The notes under the pieces are model-generated. The model was not told where the DNA came from and searched no databases. It was given only the letters and a program-made list of their open reading frames with translations. A stretch of DNA of 64,000 bases from Methylotenera_A sp046598525 (GTDB lineage Bacteria; Pseudomonadota; Gammaproteobacteria; Burkholderiales; Methylophilaceae). Location of the stretch: the NCBI GenBank assembly GCA_046598525.1, contig JBKJIJ010000007.1:11965-75964 (forward strand). Direction: 5' to 3'. The translations under genes and the position numbers were made by a program. Position 1 is the first letter of the stretch, and the number at the start of each line of letters is the position of its first letter. Of this stretch, positions 44,496 to 53,668 are shown piece by piece.

Positions 44496-45719
44496 ATGCA
44501 AGATAAACACCAAAAACCGTTACTAAACGCCACCTGCCCTGCATGCGGTTTGCTGTGCGATGACATCCTATTAGCCACTGAAAACGAACAATTAAAACTT
44601 ATTTCGCCAAACAATTGCGCCAAAAGCTTGGCCTTTTTTTCGCAAAAATTAAGCCAAGCTAGCCCGCAAATTGCAGGCAAAACCGCCACCTTGCAACAGG
44701 CAATCGCACACGCGGCCAGTTTATTAATAGCCAGCAAAAATCCTTTATTTGCGGGATTAAGCACCGATGTACAAGGTTTTAGGGCCATTTATAATCTAGC
44801 GCAAAAAACCAACGGCAATTTACAACATATGAATAGCCAAAGCACCGCGCGCAATATGGCGGTATTACTAAGCACGGGCTGGCAGACTACAACGCTAACA
44901 GAAGTGAAAAATCGTGCCGATGTGATTGTGTGTATTGGTACCGATATTGTGTCGCAAAATCCGCGATTTTTTGAGCGTTTTGTTTGGCTTAAAAATCAAG
45001 ATGATGCCATGTTTACAGATGCAAATGCGCGTCAAATTATTTATATTGGTGATCATTTAAATACCAAAGCAGGCATTGCGCCTGATGGCAGACAGCCAAT
45101 TTCAATTAATTGCAATAACGCTGATTTACCTGAAATATTGGCTGTTTTGCGCGCTTTAATCGCTGGCACAACGCTTAAAGCGAAGACGATTGCAGGTGTT
45201 GTAATTAGCGACTTAGTTGCCTTAGCAGAAACACTAAAACAAGCCAAATATGCTGTATTGGCTTGGGTTGCTAAAGACTTAGATTTTGCACATGCCGAGT
45301 TAACCATTCAATGCATTACCGAAACGGTGGCTTTATTGAATAATAAAGATAACCGCTCAGCCGGTTTATCGCTAGGCGGTAGTGATGGTGATACCAGCGC
45401 GAATAATGCCAACACTTGGTTAAGTGGTTACAGTTTGAGTAATGAAAATAATGCGCATGATGCAATCGTTTGGGTGAATAGCTTTAGTGCTGATAAATTG
45501 CCAGAACAAACAGATAAGCCATTGATTATGCTGGGGAACGTCAATACGCAACTTGCACAAACGCCTGATATATTTATACCAATCGCCACACCGGGTTTAG
45601 ATAGCGGCGGCACTTTATTTAGGGTGGATTCGGCGGTGGTTTTGCCGCTAAAACAAGTGCGTGAGAATAGCTTGCCTACATTAAGTGATGTTGTGCGGCA
45701 GATTGAGGTGCTACTATGA
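44496..45719 (+). CDS. fhcB: Formyltransferase/hydrolase complex subunit B (FwdB/FmdB-like)
   Basis: 407 residues, related to the molybdopterin subunit of archaeal formylmethanofuran dehydrogenase. In the methylotroph complex the subunit is thought to be structural, because FhcA performs formyl hydrolysis. Seen: an N-terminal Cys pattern C14-x2-C17-x3-C21 and C41 (in TCPACGLLCDD and NNCAKS), like a [4Fe-4S] site; NMNSQSTARNMAV where FwdB has its metal-ligand Cys region, here without Cys; and DTSANNANTWLSGYS. First gene of the fhc operon; the next gene is separated by a 127-base gap filled by a palindromic repeat. Confidence 0.92.
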   Translation: MQDKHQKPLLNATCPACGLLCDDILLATENEQLKLISPNNCAKSLAFFSQKLSQASPQIAGKTATLQQAIAHAASLLIASKNPLFAGLSTDVQGFRAIYNLAQKTNGNLQHMNSQSTARNMAVLLSTGWQTTTLTEVKNRADVIVCIGTDIVSQNPRFFERFVWLKNQDDAMFTDANARQIIYIGDHLNTKAGIAPDGRQPISINCNNADLPEILAVLRALIAGTTLKAKTIAGVVISDLVALAETLKQAKYAVLAWVAKDLDFAHAELTIQCITETVALLNNKDNRSAGLSLGGSDGDTSANNANTWLSGYSLSNENNAHDAIVWVNSFSADKLPEQTDKPLIMLGNVNTQLAQTPDIFIPIATPGLDSGGTLFRVDSAVVLPLKQVRENSLPTLSDVVRQIEVLL

Positions 45720-45739
45720 GCTCAGCAAACTACCTCTAC

Positions 45740-45821
45740 CGTCATTCCCGCGAAAGCGGGAATCCATTTTTATCGCAATCTTTTAAATCCTCAATGGATT
45801 CCCGCTTTCGCGGGAATGACG
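45740..45821. repeat. Palindromic repeat inside the fhc operon, copy C
   Basis: Left arm 45740-45768 begins CGTCATTCCCGCGAAAGCGG; right arm 45793-45821 is its perfect 29-bp reverse complement, with 24 bases between. Each arm contains a smaller hairpin ATTCCCGC-GAAA-GCGGGAAT. The CGTCATTC ends are shared with copies A and E; the centre resembles dRS3-type repeats of Neisseria (ATTCCC...GGGAAT). It fills the fhcB-fhcA gap and could process or attenuate the operon transcript. Confidence 0.85.
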
Positions 45822-45846
45822 ACGATGAAAGGCTTGTGTTTTCAGC

Positions 45847-47529
45847 ATGATTACGCATTTAAAAAATGGCCGTATTTACTGCCCTGTGATGGGTGCAGAT
45901 GGTGTTGTGCAAGATATTTATATTCGCGATGGCAAGATTATCGCCAAGCCAAATGCATCTGAAAAAATCAGCCAAACCTATGATTTAACAGGAAAAATTG
46001 TGATGGCTGGCGCGATTGATATGCACAGCCATATTGGTGGCGGCAAAGTGAATATCGCGCGCATGATGTTGCCAGAGTTTCAAGACTCTAAGTATCAGGA
46101 AACCAAAAACTATAGCGAGCCTGAAGCGCACATTTGCACGCCCAATTGCAGCCATAACGCTACCCCAAACACCAGCGACACTGGTTTTAGATATATTGAA
46201 ATGGGTTATACCGCCGCGTTTGAGCCAGCGATTTTGCCCATTAATGCCCGTCAAGCGCATTTGGAAATGGCCGATACGCCAATGATAGATAAAGGCGGCT
46301 ACGCCATGCTGGGTAATGATGATTACTTTTTGCGACTTTTAAATAGTCATGCAGACCAAAAAGCGATTAACGATTATGTCGCTTGGATATTGCACGCAAC
46401 CCAAGCAATCGGCATTAAAGTCGTTAATCCAGGTGGCATTTCGGCCTTTAAATTCAATCAACGCCGTTTAAATTTAGATGAAAATCACAGCTACTACCAG
46501 GTGACTCCACGCGCCATTTTAAAAAGCTTAAGCACCGCGGTGCAGCAGCTTGGCATAGCCAAACCCTTGCATGTGCATTGCAATAATTTAGGCGCGGCGG
46601 GCAATTTTCAAACCACGCTTGATACCATGGGCGCTAGCGATGGCGTACCTATGCATTTAACGCACATTCAATTTCACAGCTACGGTTTAGAGGGTGATAA
46701 AAAATTCTCATCTGCTGCGGCACAAATATCAGAAGCGCTAAATAAAAATAAACATATCACGGCTGACGTTGGGCAGATTTTATTTGGCCAAACGGTGACT
46801 GCATCGGGCGATAGCATGATGCAGCATTTAAATGCTAAGCATGCTAACCCCAAAAAATCGGTGATTATGGATATTGAATGCGATGCGGGTTGTGGCGTGG
46901 TGCCATTTAAATATAGAGATGAAAATTATGTAAATGCGCTGCAATGGGCGATTGGCTTAGAGATTTTCTTGTCTGTTACAGACCCATGGCGTATCTTTTT
47001 AACTACCGACCACCCAAATGGCGCGCCATTTACCAGTTACCCGCATTTGATTCGTTTATTAATGGATAAAAGCTTCAGAAACGAAGCGTTTGCCAAATTA
47101 AACTTAGACGCGCAAGCCATGAGCAATCTGAAATCGCTAGATCGCGAATATAGCTTATATGAAATCGTGATTATGACCCGCGCAGGTGCGGCCAAATTAA
47201 TCGGCTTAAATGACCGCGGCCGTTTAAGCGCAGGCGCAGCGGCCGACATTACTATTTACACCGACCAGCCTGAACGCGAAGCGATGTTTGCTAAGCCAGA
47301 TTATGTATTTAAAGATGGCGAATTGGTGGTTAAAAACGGCATTGTGGTAAAAGTGGTGTGGGGTAAAACGCATACCGCCAAGCCTGCGTTTGATATTAAT
47401 GTTGAAAAAAACTTAAAAGAATATTTTGATAAATACCATACGATTCAATTAGATAACTTTAAAATTTCCAATGATGAAATCGCTGAAGATGGTCGTGGTG
47501 GCGTTATTACGCACACGCCAAGTAAATAG
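45847..47529 (+). CDS. fhcA: Formyltransferase/hydrolase complex subunit A (formyl-methylofuran hydrolase)
   Basis: 560 residues, amidohydrolase fold. Metal site: DMHSHIGGGKVN with His60 and His62, HVHCNNLG, THIQFHSYG, and the late Asp in TTDHPNGAPFTSYP. The enzyme hydrolyses the formyl group from methylofuran to formate, so the organism can finish formaldehyde oxidation without the archaeal metal-redox step. Composition and gene order match methylotroph fhc operons. The start ATG lies 25 bases after the repeat. Confidence 0.96.
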   Translation: MITHLKNGRIYCPVMGADGVVQDIYIRDGKIIAKPNASEKISQTYDLTGKIVMAGAIDMHSHIGGGKVNIARMMLPEFQDSKYQETKNYSEPEAHICTPNCSHNATPNTSDTGFRYIEMGYTAAFEPAILPINARQAHLEMADTPMIDKGGYAMLGNDDYFLRLLNSHADQKAINDYVAWILHATQAIGIKVVNPGGISAFKFNQRRLNLDENHSYYQVTPRAILKSLSTAVQQLGIAKPLHVHCNNLGAAGNFQTTLDTMGASDGVPMHLTHIQFHSYGLEGDKKFSSAAAQISEALNKNKHITADVGQILFGQTVTASGDSMMQHLNAKHANPKKSVIMDIECDAGCGVVPFKYRDENYVNALQWAIGLEIFLSVTDPWRIFLTTDHPNGAPFTSYPHLIRLLMDKSFRNEAFAKLNLDAQAMSNLKSLDREYSLYEIVIMTRAGAAKLIGLNDRGRLSAGAAADITIYTDQPEREAMFAKPDYVFKDGELVVKNGIVVKVVWGKTHTAKPAFDINVEKNLKEYFDKYHTIQLDNFKISNDEIAEDGRGGVITHTPSK

Positions 47530-47550
47530 AAATTTATTGAGGAGCAGGCA

Positions 47551-48210
47551 ATGAGTAGATTATACGGCGCACAACACCGCAAATTACAAGACGAATTTGG
47601 CACACGCAAAATTGCAGACCGCGTTGAAGAATTAGTGTGCAAAACCGAATTTGACGATAATGCCAAAGGCTTTATTGAAAGCGTGGAAATGTTTTATTTG
47701 TCCTCTATCGACCATCAAGGCCGCCCTACCGTGTCTTACAAAGGGGGTGATGCTGGCTTTGTAAAAGTGCTGGATAGCACAACGCTGATATTCCCAAGCT
47801 ACGATGGCAATGGCATGTTTTTTTCAATCGGCAACATCAGCACCAATCCGCAAGTTGGGCTATTGTTTATTTCATTTGAAACGCCAAATCGCCTGCGCGT
47901 GCAGGGCACGGCCACCATTTCGCAAGACCCCGCTTTGCTAGCACATTACAAAGAAGCAGAATTTGTGGTTACGGTTACTTTGTCTGAACTATGGCAAAAC
48001 TGCCCGCGCTATATCCCCAAATATGAAAAAGTGAGAAGCTCAAGATACGTTCCGCGCGCGCATTGCGAAACGCCATTGGCAGGCTGGAAGCAATTAGATT
48101 TAGTGCAAGATGTGATTTCGGAAATCGATGCACAAAAAGCGGCTAAAGCAGGTGTGATTGATATTGACACTTGGGTTGGCAAAATTATTTCGGCAGATGA
48201 AACAGCCTAA
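47551..48210 (+). CDS. Pyridoxamine 5'-phosphate oxidase-fold protein inside the fhc operon
   Basis: 219 residues with a strong GAGGAG ribosome site. The flavin-binding split-barrel pattern is present: ESVEMFYLSSIDHQGRPTVS, GFVKVLDSTTLIFPSYDGNG, NPQVGLLFISFETPNRLRVQ. Family members bind FMN or F420/haem and reduce or oxidise small molecules. It lies between fhcA and fhcD on the same strand with gaps of 21 and 32 bases, so it is co-expressed. Its role is unknown: a flavin-dependent step on methylofuran or a protective enzyme are only guesses. Confidence 0.85.
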   Translation: MSRLYGAQHRKLQDEFGTRKIADRVEELVCKTEFDDNAKGFIESVEMFYLSSIDHQGRPTVSYKGGDAGFVKVLDSTTLIFPSYDGNGMFFSIGNISTNPQVGLLFISFETPNRLRVQGTATISQDPALLAHYKEAEFVVTVTLSELWQNCPRYIPKYEKVRSSRYVPRAHCETPLAGWKQLDLVQDVISEIDAQKAAKAGVIDIDTWVGKIISADETA

Positions 48211-48242
48211 TTTCCATTTCAAAGTCTTTATTTCAAATACAT

Positions 48243-49157
48243 ATGCAAATTAATGGCATTACTATCGATGACACCTTTGCCGAAGCATTTAATATGCGCG
48301 GCACGCGGGTTATCATCACTGCGCTCAATTTAAAATGGGCCTACCACGCCGCCAACGCCATGACAGGCTTTGCTACCAGCGTGATTGGCTGCGGCGTTGA
48401 GGCTGGCATTGAGCGCGAATTATCAATTGATGAAACGCCAGATGGCAGGCCAGGCGTGAGCGTGTTAATGTTTGCCATGGGCAGTAAAGTATTAATGCAA
48501 CAGCTGGAAACACGCATGGGGCAATGCATTCTCACCTGCCCTACCGCCGCCGCATTTGCAGGAATTGAAGCAGGGGTAGACGTAGATCAAATCAGCTTGG
48601 GCAGGCATTTACGCTATTTTGGCGATGGCTATCAGACTTCAAAATTAATAAACGGTATACGTTATTGGCGCATCCCAGTGATGGACGGAGAATTTCTCAC
48701 GCAAGAAACCACAGGCATGGTGCGCGCCATTGGTGGCGGTAATTTTTTGATACTAGCCACATCGCAACCAGCTGCTTTGCATGCCGCCGAAGTTTCTGTT
48801 GAAGCCATGAAAAAAGTGCCAAATATCATCATGCCTTTCCCTGGTGGCGTTGTTAGGTCAGGCTCTAAAGTGGGCAGCAAATATCCCAAAATGTTCGCCA
48901 GCACCAACGATGCGTTTTGCCCCACTTTAAAAGGCTTGGTGAATACGGAATTAAGCGATGAAATTGAAAGCGTAATGGAAATTGTGATTGATGGGCTGAC
49001 GTTTGCCGATATTGCAGAATCCATGCGTGTTGGCATTCAAGCCATTTGCGATTTAGGAATTGATAGTGGTGTAAAACGTATTTCTGCAGGCAATTATGGC
49101 GGAAAACTTGGCCCACATCATTTTAAATTGCATGCCATTATGAAAAGTATTGATTAG
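48243..49157 (+). CDS. fhcD: Formylmethanofuran:H4MPT formyltransferase subunit D
   Basis: 304 residues, Ftr family. It moves the formyl group from formyl-H4MPT to methylofuran. Seen: the N-terminal INGITIDDTFAEAFNMRGTR, GFATSVIGCGVEAGIER, TPDGRPGVSVLMF, VGSKYPKMFASTNDAFCPTL, and the end region ISAGNYGGKLGPHHFKLH. Length matches archaeal Ftr (about 297). It is part of the fhc operon; the gap to fhcC is 181 bases with three hairpins. Confidence 0.97.
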   Translation: MQINGITIDDTFAEAFNMRGTRVIITALNLKWAYHAANAMTGFATSVIGCGVEAGIERELSIDETPDGRPGVSVLMFAMGSKVLMQQLETRMGQCILTCPTAAAFAGIEAGVDVDQISLGRHLRYFGDGYQTSKLINGIRYWRIPVMDGEFLTQETTGMVRAIGGGNFLILATSQPAALHAAEVSVEAMKKVPNIIMPFPGGVVRSGSKVGSKYPKMFASTNDAFCPTLKGLVNTELSDEIESVMEIVIDGLTFADIAESMRVGIQAICDLGIDSGVKRISAGNYGGKLGPHHFKLHAIMKSID

Positions 49158-49203
49158 TGCACAATTTTAAACATATTAATCTGCATCCATTTTTCTACGC
49201 ATC

Positions 49204-49308
49204 ATTCTGGTGTAGGCCAGAATCTAGGCAAATCACATGCCTAGCTCAGTTGCAAAAAACAATACTGGCTAAATTGAATGTTGCCTGGATACCAGCCTTC
49301 GCTGGTAT
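49204..49308. repeat. Three hairpins in the fhcD-fhcC gap
   Basis: ATTCTGG/CCAGAAT (49204-49223), CTAGGCA/TGCCTAG (49224-49244), and ATACCAGC/GCTGGTAT (49289-49308, then GACG). Each is a perfect stem of 7-8 bp. The third shares the TGGATACC...GGTATGACG layout of the palindromic repeat family and looks like a degraded copy. No gene is supported here. They may lower or stabilise the downstream message. Confidence 0.6.
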
Positions 49309-49338
49309 GACGAATCAAAAAAAATGTAAATTATTATA

Positions 49339-50022
49339 ATGACTGCTCTAACTTTTACACTCAAACCAAACTTGACGCAGCAGATTGATTGCCGCCTTTT
49401 AACACCCAATAATTTGGCCGATTTAACGATTGCAGAAATCGAAAAGCTAAACCTGCTTCATACTAAAAACTCAGCCAAAATCGGCGATTATTTTGATGTT
49501 TCTGGCTCAAATGCTAGTCATATTATTTTTAAAAACACCAATCAGCAATTAGATTTTATCGGCCATAAAATGACGCTTGGGCAAATTACAATTGAAGGCG
49601 ATTGCGGTGATTTTTTAGGCAGCCAAATGCGTGGTGGCCGCATTATTTGCCATGGCAATGCAAAAGACAGAGTGGCTGACCAAATGCGTCGCGGCTTGAT
49701 TTTAATTGATGGCAACGCAAATGAATACTGCGGCAGCCGCATGATTGCAGGCACTATTGGCGTTTATGGCAGCGTTGGCCGCTATGTGGGTTTTGCCATG
49801 AGGCGCGGTACTATTTTATTGACCAAAACACCCAAACTGCATGCCACCATTCAAGATTGCGGCACACACACATTGCCATTTTTAGCGCTGCTATTTAAAT
49901 CGTTTCATGCCTTACCAAGTCAGTTTGCAACCATTAAAAACCTGCGTGTGCAGCGTTTAGCAGGCGATTTAGCTTGTAATGGCAATGGTGAGATTTTGGT
50001 TTTAAGCAAATCAAGTAGTTAA
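49339..50022 (+). CDS. fhcC: Formyltransferase/hydrolase complex subunit C (FwdC/GXGXG type)
   Basis: 227 residues built on beta-helix GXGXG repeats: LTIGQITIEG-like units such as LGSQMRGGRIICHGNAKDRV, ADQMRRGLILIDGNANEYCG and SRMIAGTIGVYGSVGRYVGF. The same repeat makes the C-terminal domain of glutamate synthase. In Fhc it is a structural subunit that binds FhcA/B. The ribosome site is weak (no GGAG upstream of ATG), so expression may depend on the upstream message. Confidence 0.95.
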   Translation: MTALTFTLKPNLTQQIDCRLLTPNNLADLTIAEIEKLNLLHTKNSAKIGDYFDVSGSNASHIIFKNTNQQLDFIGHKMTLGQITIEGDCGDFLGSQMRGGRIICHGNAKDRVADQMRRGLILIDGNANEYCGSRMIAGTIGVYGSVGRYVGFAMRRGTILLTKTPKLHATIQDCGTHTLPFLALLFKSFHALPSQFATIKNLRVQRLAGDLACNGNGEILVLSKSSS

Positions 50023-50045
50023 CTAAAAACTTCGCTCATTTCAAG

Positions 50046-50135
50046 CCGTCATTCTGAGGCGATGCATTACCAGCCGAAGAATCCAGAACTTTACTAACTT
50101 GAGTGCTGGATTCTTCGCGCTGCTCAGAATGACGG
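50046..50135. repeat. Palindromic intergenic repeat, copy E
   Basis: Starts CCGTCATTCTGAGGCGATGC and ends GCTCAGAATGACGG; GAAGAATCCAG (left) faces CTGGATTCTTCG (right). It shares the plan of copies A and B with changed central bases. It lies 24 bases after the fhcC stop and before trhO on the same strand, so it may end the fhc transcript. Confidence 0.8.
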
Positions 50136-50219
50136 ATATAGGTGAGTGAATAATAGGTCTAGTTTTTTTACGGCTAGCAAGTGTTAAAATAGTGTTTTAG
50201 CAATTTTTAAGCATTTAAC

Positions 50220-51149
50220 ATGAAGTTTCTGACCGCCGCCCTGTATAAGTTCGTTAGCCTGCCCAACTATGCTGATCTGCAAGCGCCAATCCACGTCGCT
50301 TGCGACGCGCATCGTATTAAAGGCACCCTTTTATTAGCGGCAGAAGGCATTAACGGCACCATTGCTGGCTTGCCAGATGATATTAAAGCTGTACTGGATT
50401 TTTTACGCACAGATGCCCTTTTTGAAGGCAAGTTTGCAAATCTTGAGCATAAAGAATCGTATGCCGATGAGCACCCGTTTTACCGCATGAAAGTAAAACT
50501 GAAAAAAGAAATTGTGACGATGGGTGTGCCCAGTGTGAACCCCAACAACACGGTTGGCACTTATGTTAGGCCGGAAGATTGGAATGCGCTAATTGCCGAC
50601 CTTGATGTGATTGTGCTGGATACGCGCAACGATTATGAGGTGCATATTGGCACATTTAAAGGCGCGGTTAACCCTGAAACGACTACCTTTAGGGAGTTTC
50701 CTGAATATATTGCGCAAAACTTAGATAAAAATAAACACAAAAAAGTAGCCATGTTTTGCACCGGTGGTATTCGTTGCGAAAAAGCTTCTTCTTACATGCT
50801 AGAGCAAGGTTTTGAAGCGGTTTATCATCTGCAAGGTGGTATTTTAAAATACCTAGAAACCGTGCCAGAAGAGCAAAGTTTGTGGCAAGGCGAATGTTTT
50901 GTGTTTGACCAACGCGTAGCGGTTAAACATGGCTTAGAAGTAGGTGAATTTGACCAATGCTACGCCTGCCGCATGCCGCTTTCACCCGAAGAGCTAAAAT
51001 CGCCGCAATACACCGCTGGCATTAGTTGCCCGCATTGTTACGATTCGCTTACCGAAGAGAAAAGGCAAAGTTTAACCGAACGGCAAAAACAGGTGATTTT
51101 GGCCAAAAAACGCGGCGCGGCGCATATTGGTGAAAAACAAAAAAGTTAA
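50220..51149 (+). CDS. trhO: tRNA uridine(34) hydroxylase TrhO (rhodanese family)
   Basis: 309 residues. An N-terminal acylphosphatase-like domain (TLLLAAEGINGTIAG) is followed by a rhodanese domain with the active Cys in MFCTGGIRCEKASSYML (about residue 180), then a C-terminal Cys-rich part (CYACRMPLSPEEL, SCPHCYDSL) that probably binds a metal. TrhO hydroxylates wobble uridine using O2. The family is YceA/UPF0176. Confidence 0.94.
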   Translation: MKFLTAALYKFVSLPNYADLQAPIHVACDAHRIKGTLLLAAEGINGTIAGLPDDIKAVLDFLRTDALFEGKFANLEHKESYADEHPFYRMKVKLKKEIVTMGVPSVNPNNTVGTYVRPEDWNALIADLDVIVLDTRNDYEVHIGTFKGAVNPETTTFREFPEYIAQNLDKNKHKKVAMFCTGGIRCEKASSYMLEQGFEAVYHLQGGILKYLETVPEEQSLWQGECFVFDQRVAVKHGLEVGEFDQCYACRMPLSPEELKSPQYTAGISCPHCYDSLTEEKRQSLTERQKQVILAKKRGAAHIGEKQKS

Positions 51150-51190
51150 CGGCGCGCGGTATTTAGCCGCTTAAATTTACTTGCTCACTA

Positions 51191-53632
51191 TCAAGCGGCT
51201 TGATTATCCTGGCTGGATTTATGGCTGGTTTCAAGACTGGTTAAATCCCAGTTTTTAGCCCATTCCAATAGCTGATCAGCCGCCATTGGCTTGCTCATAT
51301 AATAGCCTTGGCCATAATCGCAGCCCATGCGCTTTAAAATATCCCACACCTTTTGGTTCTCAATACCCTCTGCCACCACTTTTAGGCCCAAATTATGGCC
51401 TAGCTCAATGGTCGATTTCACAATCGTCACATCATCTTGATCGCGCTCAATATTCATGACAAATGAGCGATCAATTTTAAGCTCACTGACTGGCAGGCGT
51501 TTTAAATAAGCCAGCGATGAATAGCCTGTGCCAAAATCGTCAATCGATAGCTGAATGCCCATTTTTGCTATGCGCTCTACCGTTTCCAGCGCGCGCTCTG
51601 GGTCATCCATAATGCTGCTTTCGGTGATTTCTAAGGAAATAGAGCTTGCCTGCAATTGATGTTTATCCAATATTTGTTTCAGTTTTTGTGGCAATTCAAT
51701 ATCAATTAAATCTCTGGCCGAAAGATTTACTGCCACCGCTACATCCAAACCTTTATTTTGCCAAATAGCGGCATATTTGGCCGCCTCTGACAGCATCCAA
51801 TAACTAATTTTGCCAATATGGCCAGTTTGCTCGGCAAATGGAATAAACATATCAGGGAAAACCATGCCGCGCTCTGGGTGATTCCAGCGCACCAAGGCTT
51901 CTACAGACAACAATTTTCCTGCGAAAAAATCAATTTTAGGTTGCACAAATAGGCACAATTGGTTTTGCTCAACGGCCAATTTAATCTCACTCACTAGCGA
52001 TAAATTTTCATCATTGGCTACATCTAAACCACCATGATAAATCGCCACGCCACCGGCCGTATTTTTGGCGGCATACATGGCAATTTCGGCGCGGCTTAGC
52101 AGCACTTCAATATCATTGGTGTGTGCTGGGTAATTGGCAATGCCAACGCCAGCGCTTAAATCCACAAAGGTGTCATTAAGCGCAATCGGTGTTTCAAGCG
52201 CTTGTTGCAAGCGTTTTGCCACTGTTAACGCCAATTCGGCATCGGTATTCGCCAAAATAATGCCAAATTCATCGCCACCCAAACGCGCCACTATGTCGGT
52301 TTCACTTTTGCAACTTTGCTTTAATCGCTCTGCCACTCCTGCTAAAAGTTGATCCGCCGCCGAATGGCCCAGCACATCGTTGACATGTTTAAAGCGATCT
52401 AAATCCATCATTAAAACCGAAAAAGTTTGCTGATTTTGCTGGTAGTTTTCGCTAAATTTAAGCAAGTGATCCGTAAAAAATGCGCGGTTGGGTAGCTGGG
52501 TTAATTCGTCCCAATACGCCAATTTACTGATTTTTTGTTCACGCTCCGCCACCGCTTCGCGCATACGGTCAAAAGTGCGGCTTAAATGGCCTATTTCATC
52601 GGTGCTATTGCTTAAAACTGGCTTGCTGTAATCGCCTTTTTGTAACTGCTCAGCCGTTTCAACCAAAGCGGTTAAAGGCTGGGTAATGCGTTTTGCCGTC
52701 AAAACGCTACCCGCCACAAATACAAATGCGCCAATAATAGTTAATACCAATAAATTTAATTGCAAGGTGAAATAAGGCGCTAGCGATTCGCTAATAGAAC
52801 GCTGCAAAACAGCAACAAGTACTTGATTATCTTGATTTAATAATTGCACATAGCGCGTGCCGTAATCAAGACCTTGCACAGAAACTTCCGTATCCAGTAC
52901 GTTAGAAGGAGTTGTGTTTTTATCAGATGCTTGCGACCAGCTATTTGGAATTCCGCTAATTGATTCCTGCGCCAACGCCCTGTTCATGGTGCTGGAAGAT
53001 AAATTCCATTGCGCTTTGTTGACTGAATTGCGATTGTTTTTGGTAATAAAACTCACTTCTAGCAATGAAACATCTTGAATGCGATTAGCCCAGCTATCGT
53101 CGATTTCAAAACCAGTAATAATCCATGCAATGGTAAGCGGCGCTTTTACCGGCACCGCCACTAGCAAATAAGGCACGCCTTCAAACACCGCAATTTTAAA
53201 AGAATCGCCCCCGCTTTGCGCGGTTTCAATTAGTTGGTGAATAGGCTCATCGATTAAATTAATCGGCAAGCTGCCAGAAACCACTTGCCTTGCGCCTTCT
53301 GGGCTGTAGAGCATATTCACATCAGATTCAATGCGGCTACCGCTATTTTCTAATGCCGATTGAATGGTTTCGCTATCGTTGCTGGCAATGGCCTGCCTAA
53401 AGCCATAATCGGTGGCTAAAATACGTGCGCTTAAGGTTAAATTTTCGCCACGCCTAATAATTACCGTGCGCAACACTTTTTCACCAATGCCTAATTGCTC
53501 TTTAATGGCTACGCGCGCATTTTTGTTAATGCTGACCCAAATGGCGATAAAGCCCATAAACTGCACCGCCAAACTTAAGGTGACGAACAGAAAAATAATG
53601 CGGCTTTGTAGGCTTTTAAAAGGTAACTTCAT
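51191..53632 (-). CDS. Membrane c-di-GMP enzyme with CACHE, HAMP, GGDEF and EAL domains
   Basis: 813 residues. TM1 at about 11-31, periplasmic dCACHE-like sensor (32-290), TM2 (about 293-315), HAMP (about 316-370). The GGDEF domain has RLGGDEFGI intact. The EAL domain has VEALVRWNHPERG, ITESSIMDD, DDFGTGYSSLAYL and KIDRSFV, also intact, so both synthesis and hydrolysis may occur. It is followed by cupredoxin and globin genes on the same strand, 36 bases upstream of this gene, so it may be in one operon with them. Confidence 0.95.
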   Translation of the reverse strand: MKLPFKSLQSRIIFLFVTLSLAVQFMGFIAIWVSINKNARVAIKEQLGIGEKVLRTVIIRRGENLTLSARILATDYGFRQAIASNDSETIQSALENSGSRIESDVNMLYSPEGARQVVSGSLPINLIDEPIHQLIETAQSGGDSFKIAVFEGVPYLLVAVPVKAPLTIAWIITGFEIDDSWANRIQDVSLLEVSFITKNNRNSVNKAQWNLSSSTMNRALAQESISGIPNSWSQASDKNTTPSNVLDTEVSVQGLDYGTRYVQLLNQDNQVLVAVLQRSISESLAPYFTLQLNLLVLTIIGAFVFVAGSVLTAKRITQPLTALVETAEQLQKGDYSKPVLSNSTDEIGHLSRTFDRMREAVAEREQKISKLAYWDELTQLPNRAFFTDHLLKFSENYQQNQQTFSVLMMDLDRFKHVNDVLGHSAADQLLAGVAERLKQSCKSETDIVARLGGDEFGIILANTDAELALTVAKRLQQALETPIALNDTFVDLSAGVGIANYPAHTNDIEVLLSRAEIAMYAAKNTAGGVAIYHGGLDVANDENLSLVSEIKLAVEQNQLCLFVQPKIDFFAGKLLSVEALVRWNHPERGMVFPDMFIPFAEQTGHIGKISYWMLSEAAKYAAIWQNKGLDVAVAVNLSARDLIDIELPQKLKQILDKHQLQASSISLEITESSIMDDPERALETVERIAKMGIQLSIDDFGTGYSSLAYLKRLPVSELKIDRSFVMNIERDQDDVTIVKSTIELGHNLGLKVVAEGIENQKVWDILKRMGCDYGQGYYMSKPMAADQLLEWAKNWDLTSLETSHKSSQDNQAA

Positions 53633-53668
53633 TGGGTTTAATTGAAATTTATAAGCAATTAAAACTAC

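Noticed and set aside
22089..50135. CRISPR array
   Set aside because: Repeats are few, palindromic, kilobases apart and not separated by even spacers; no cas genes are present.
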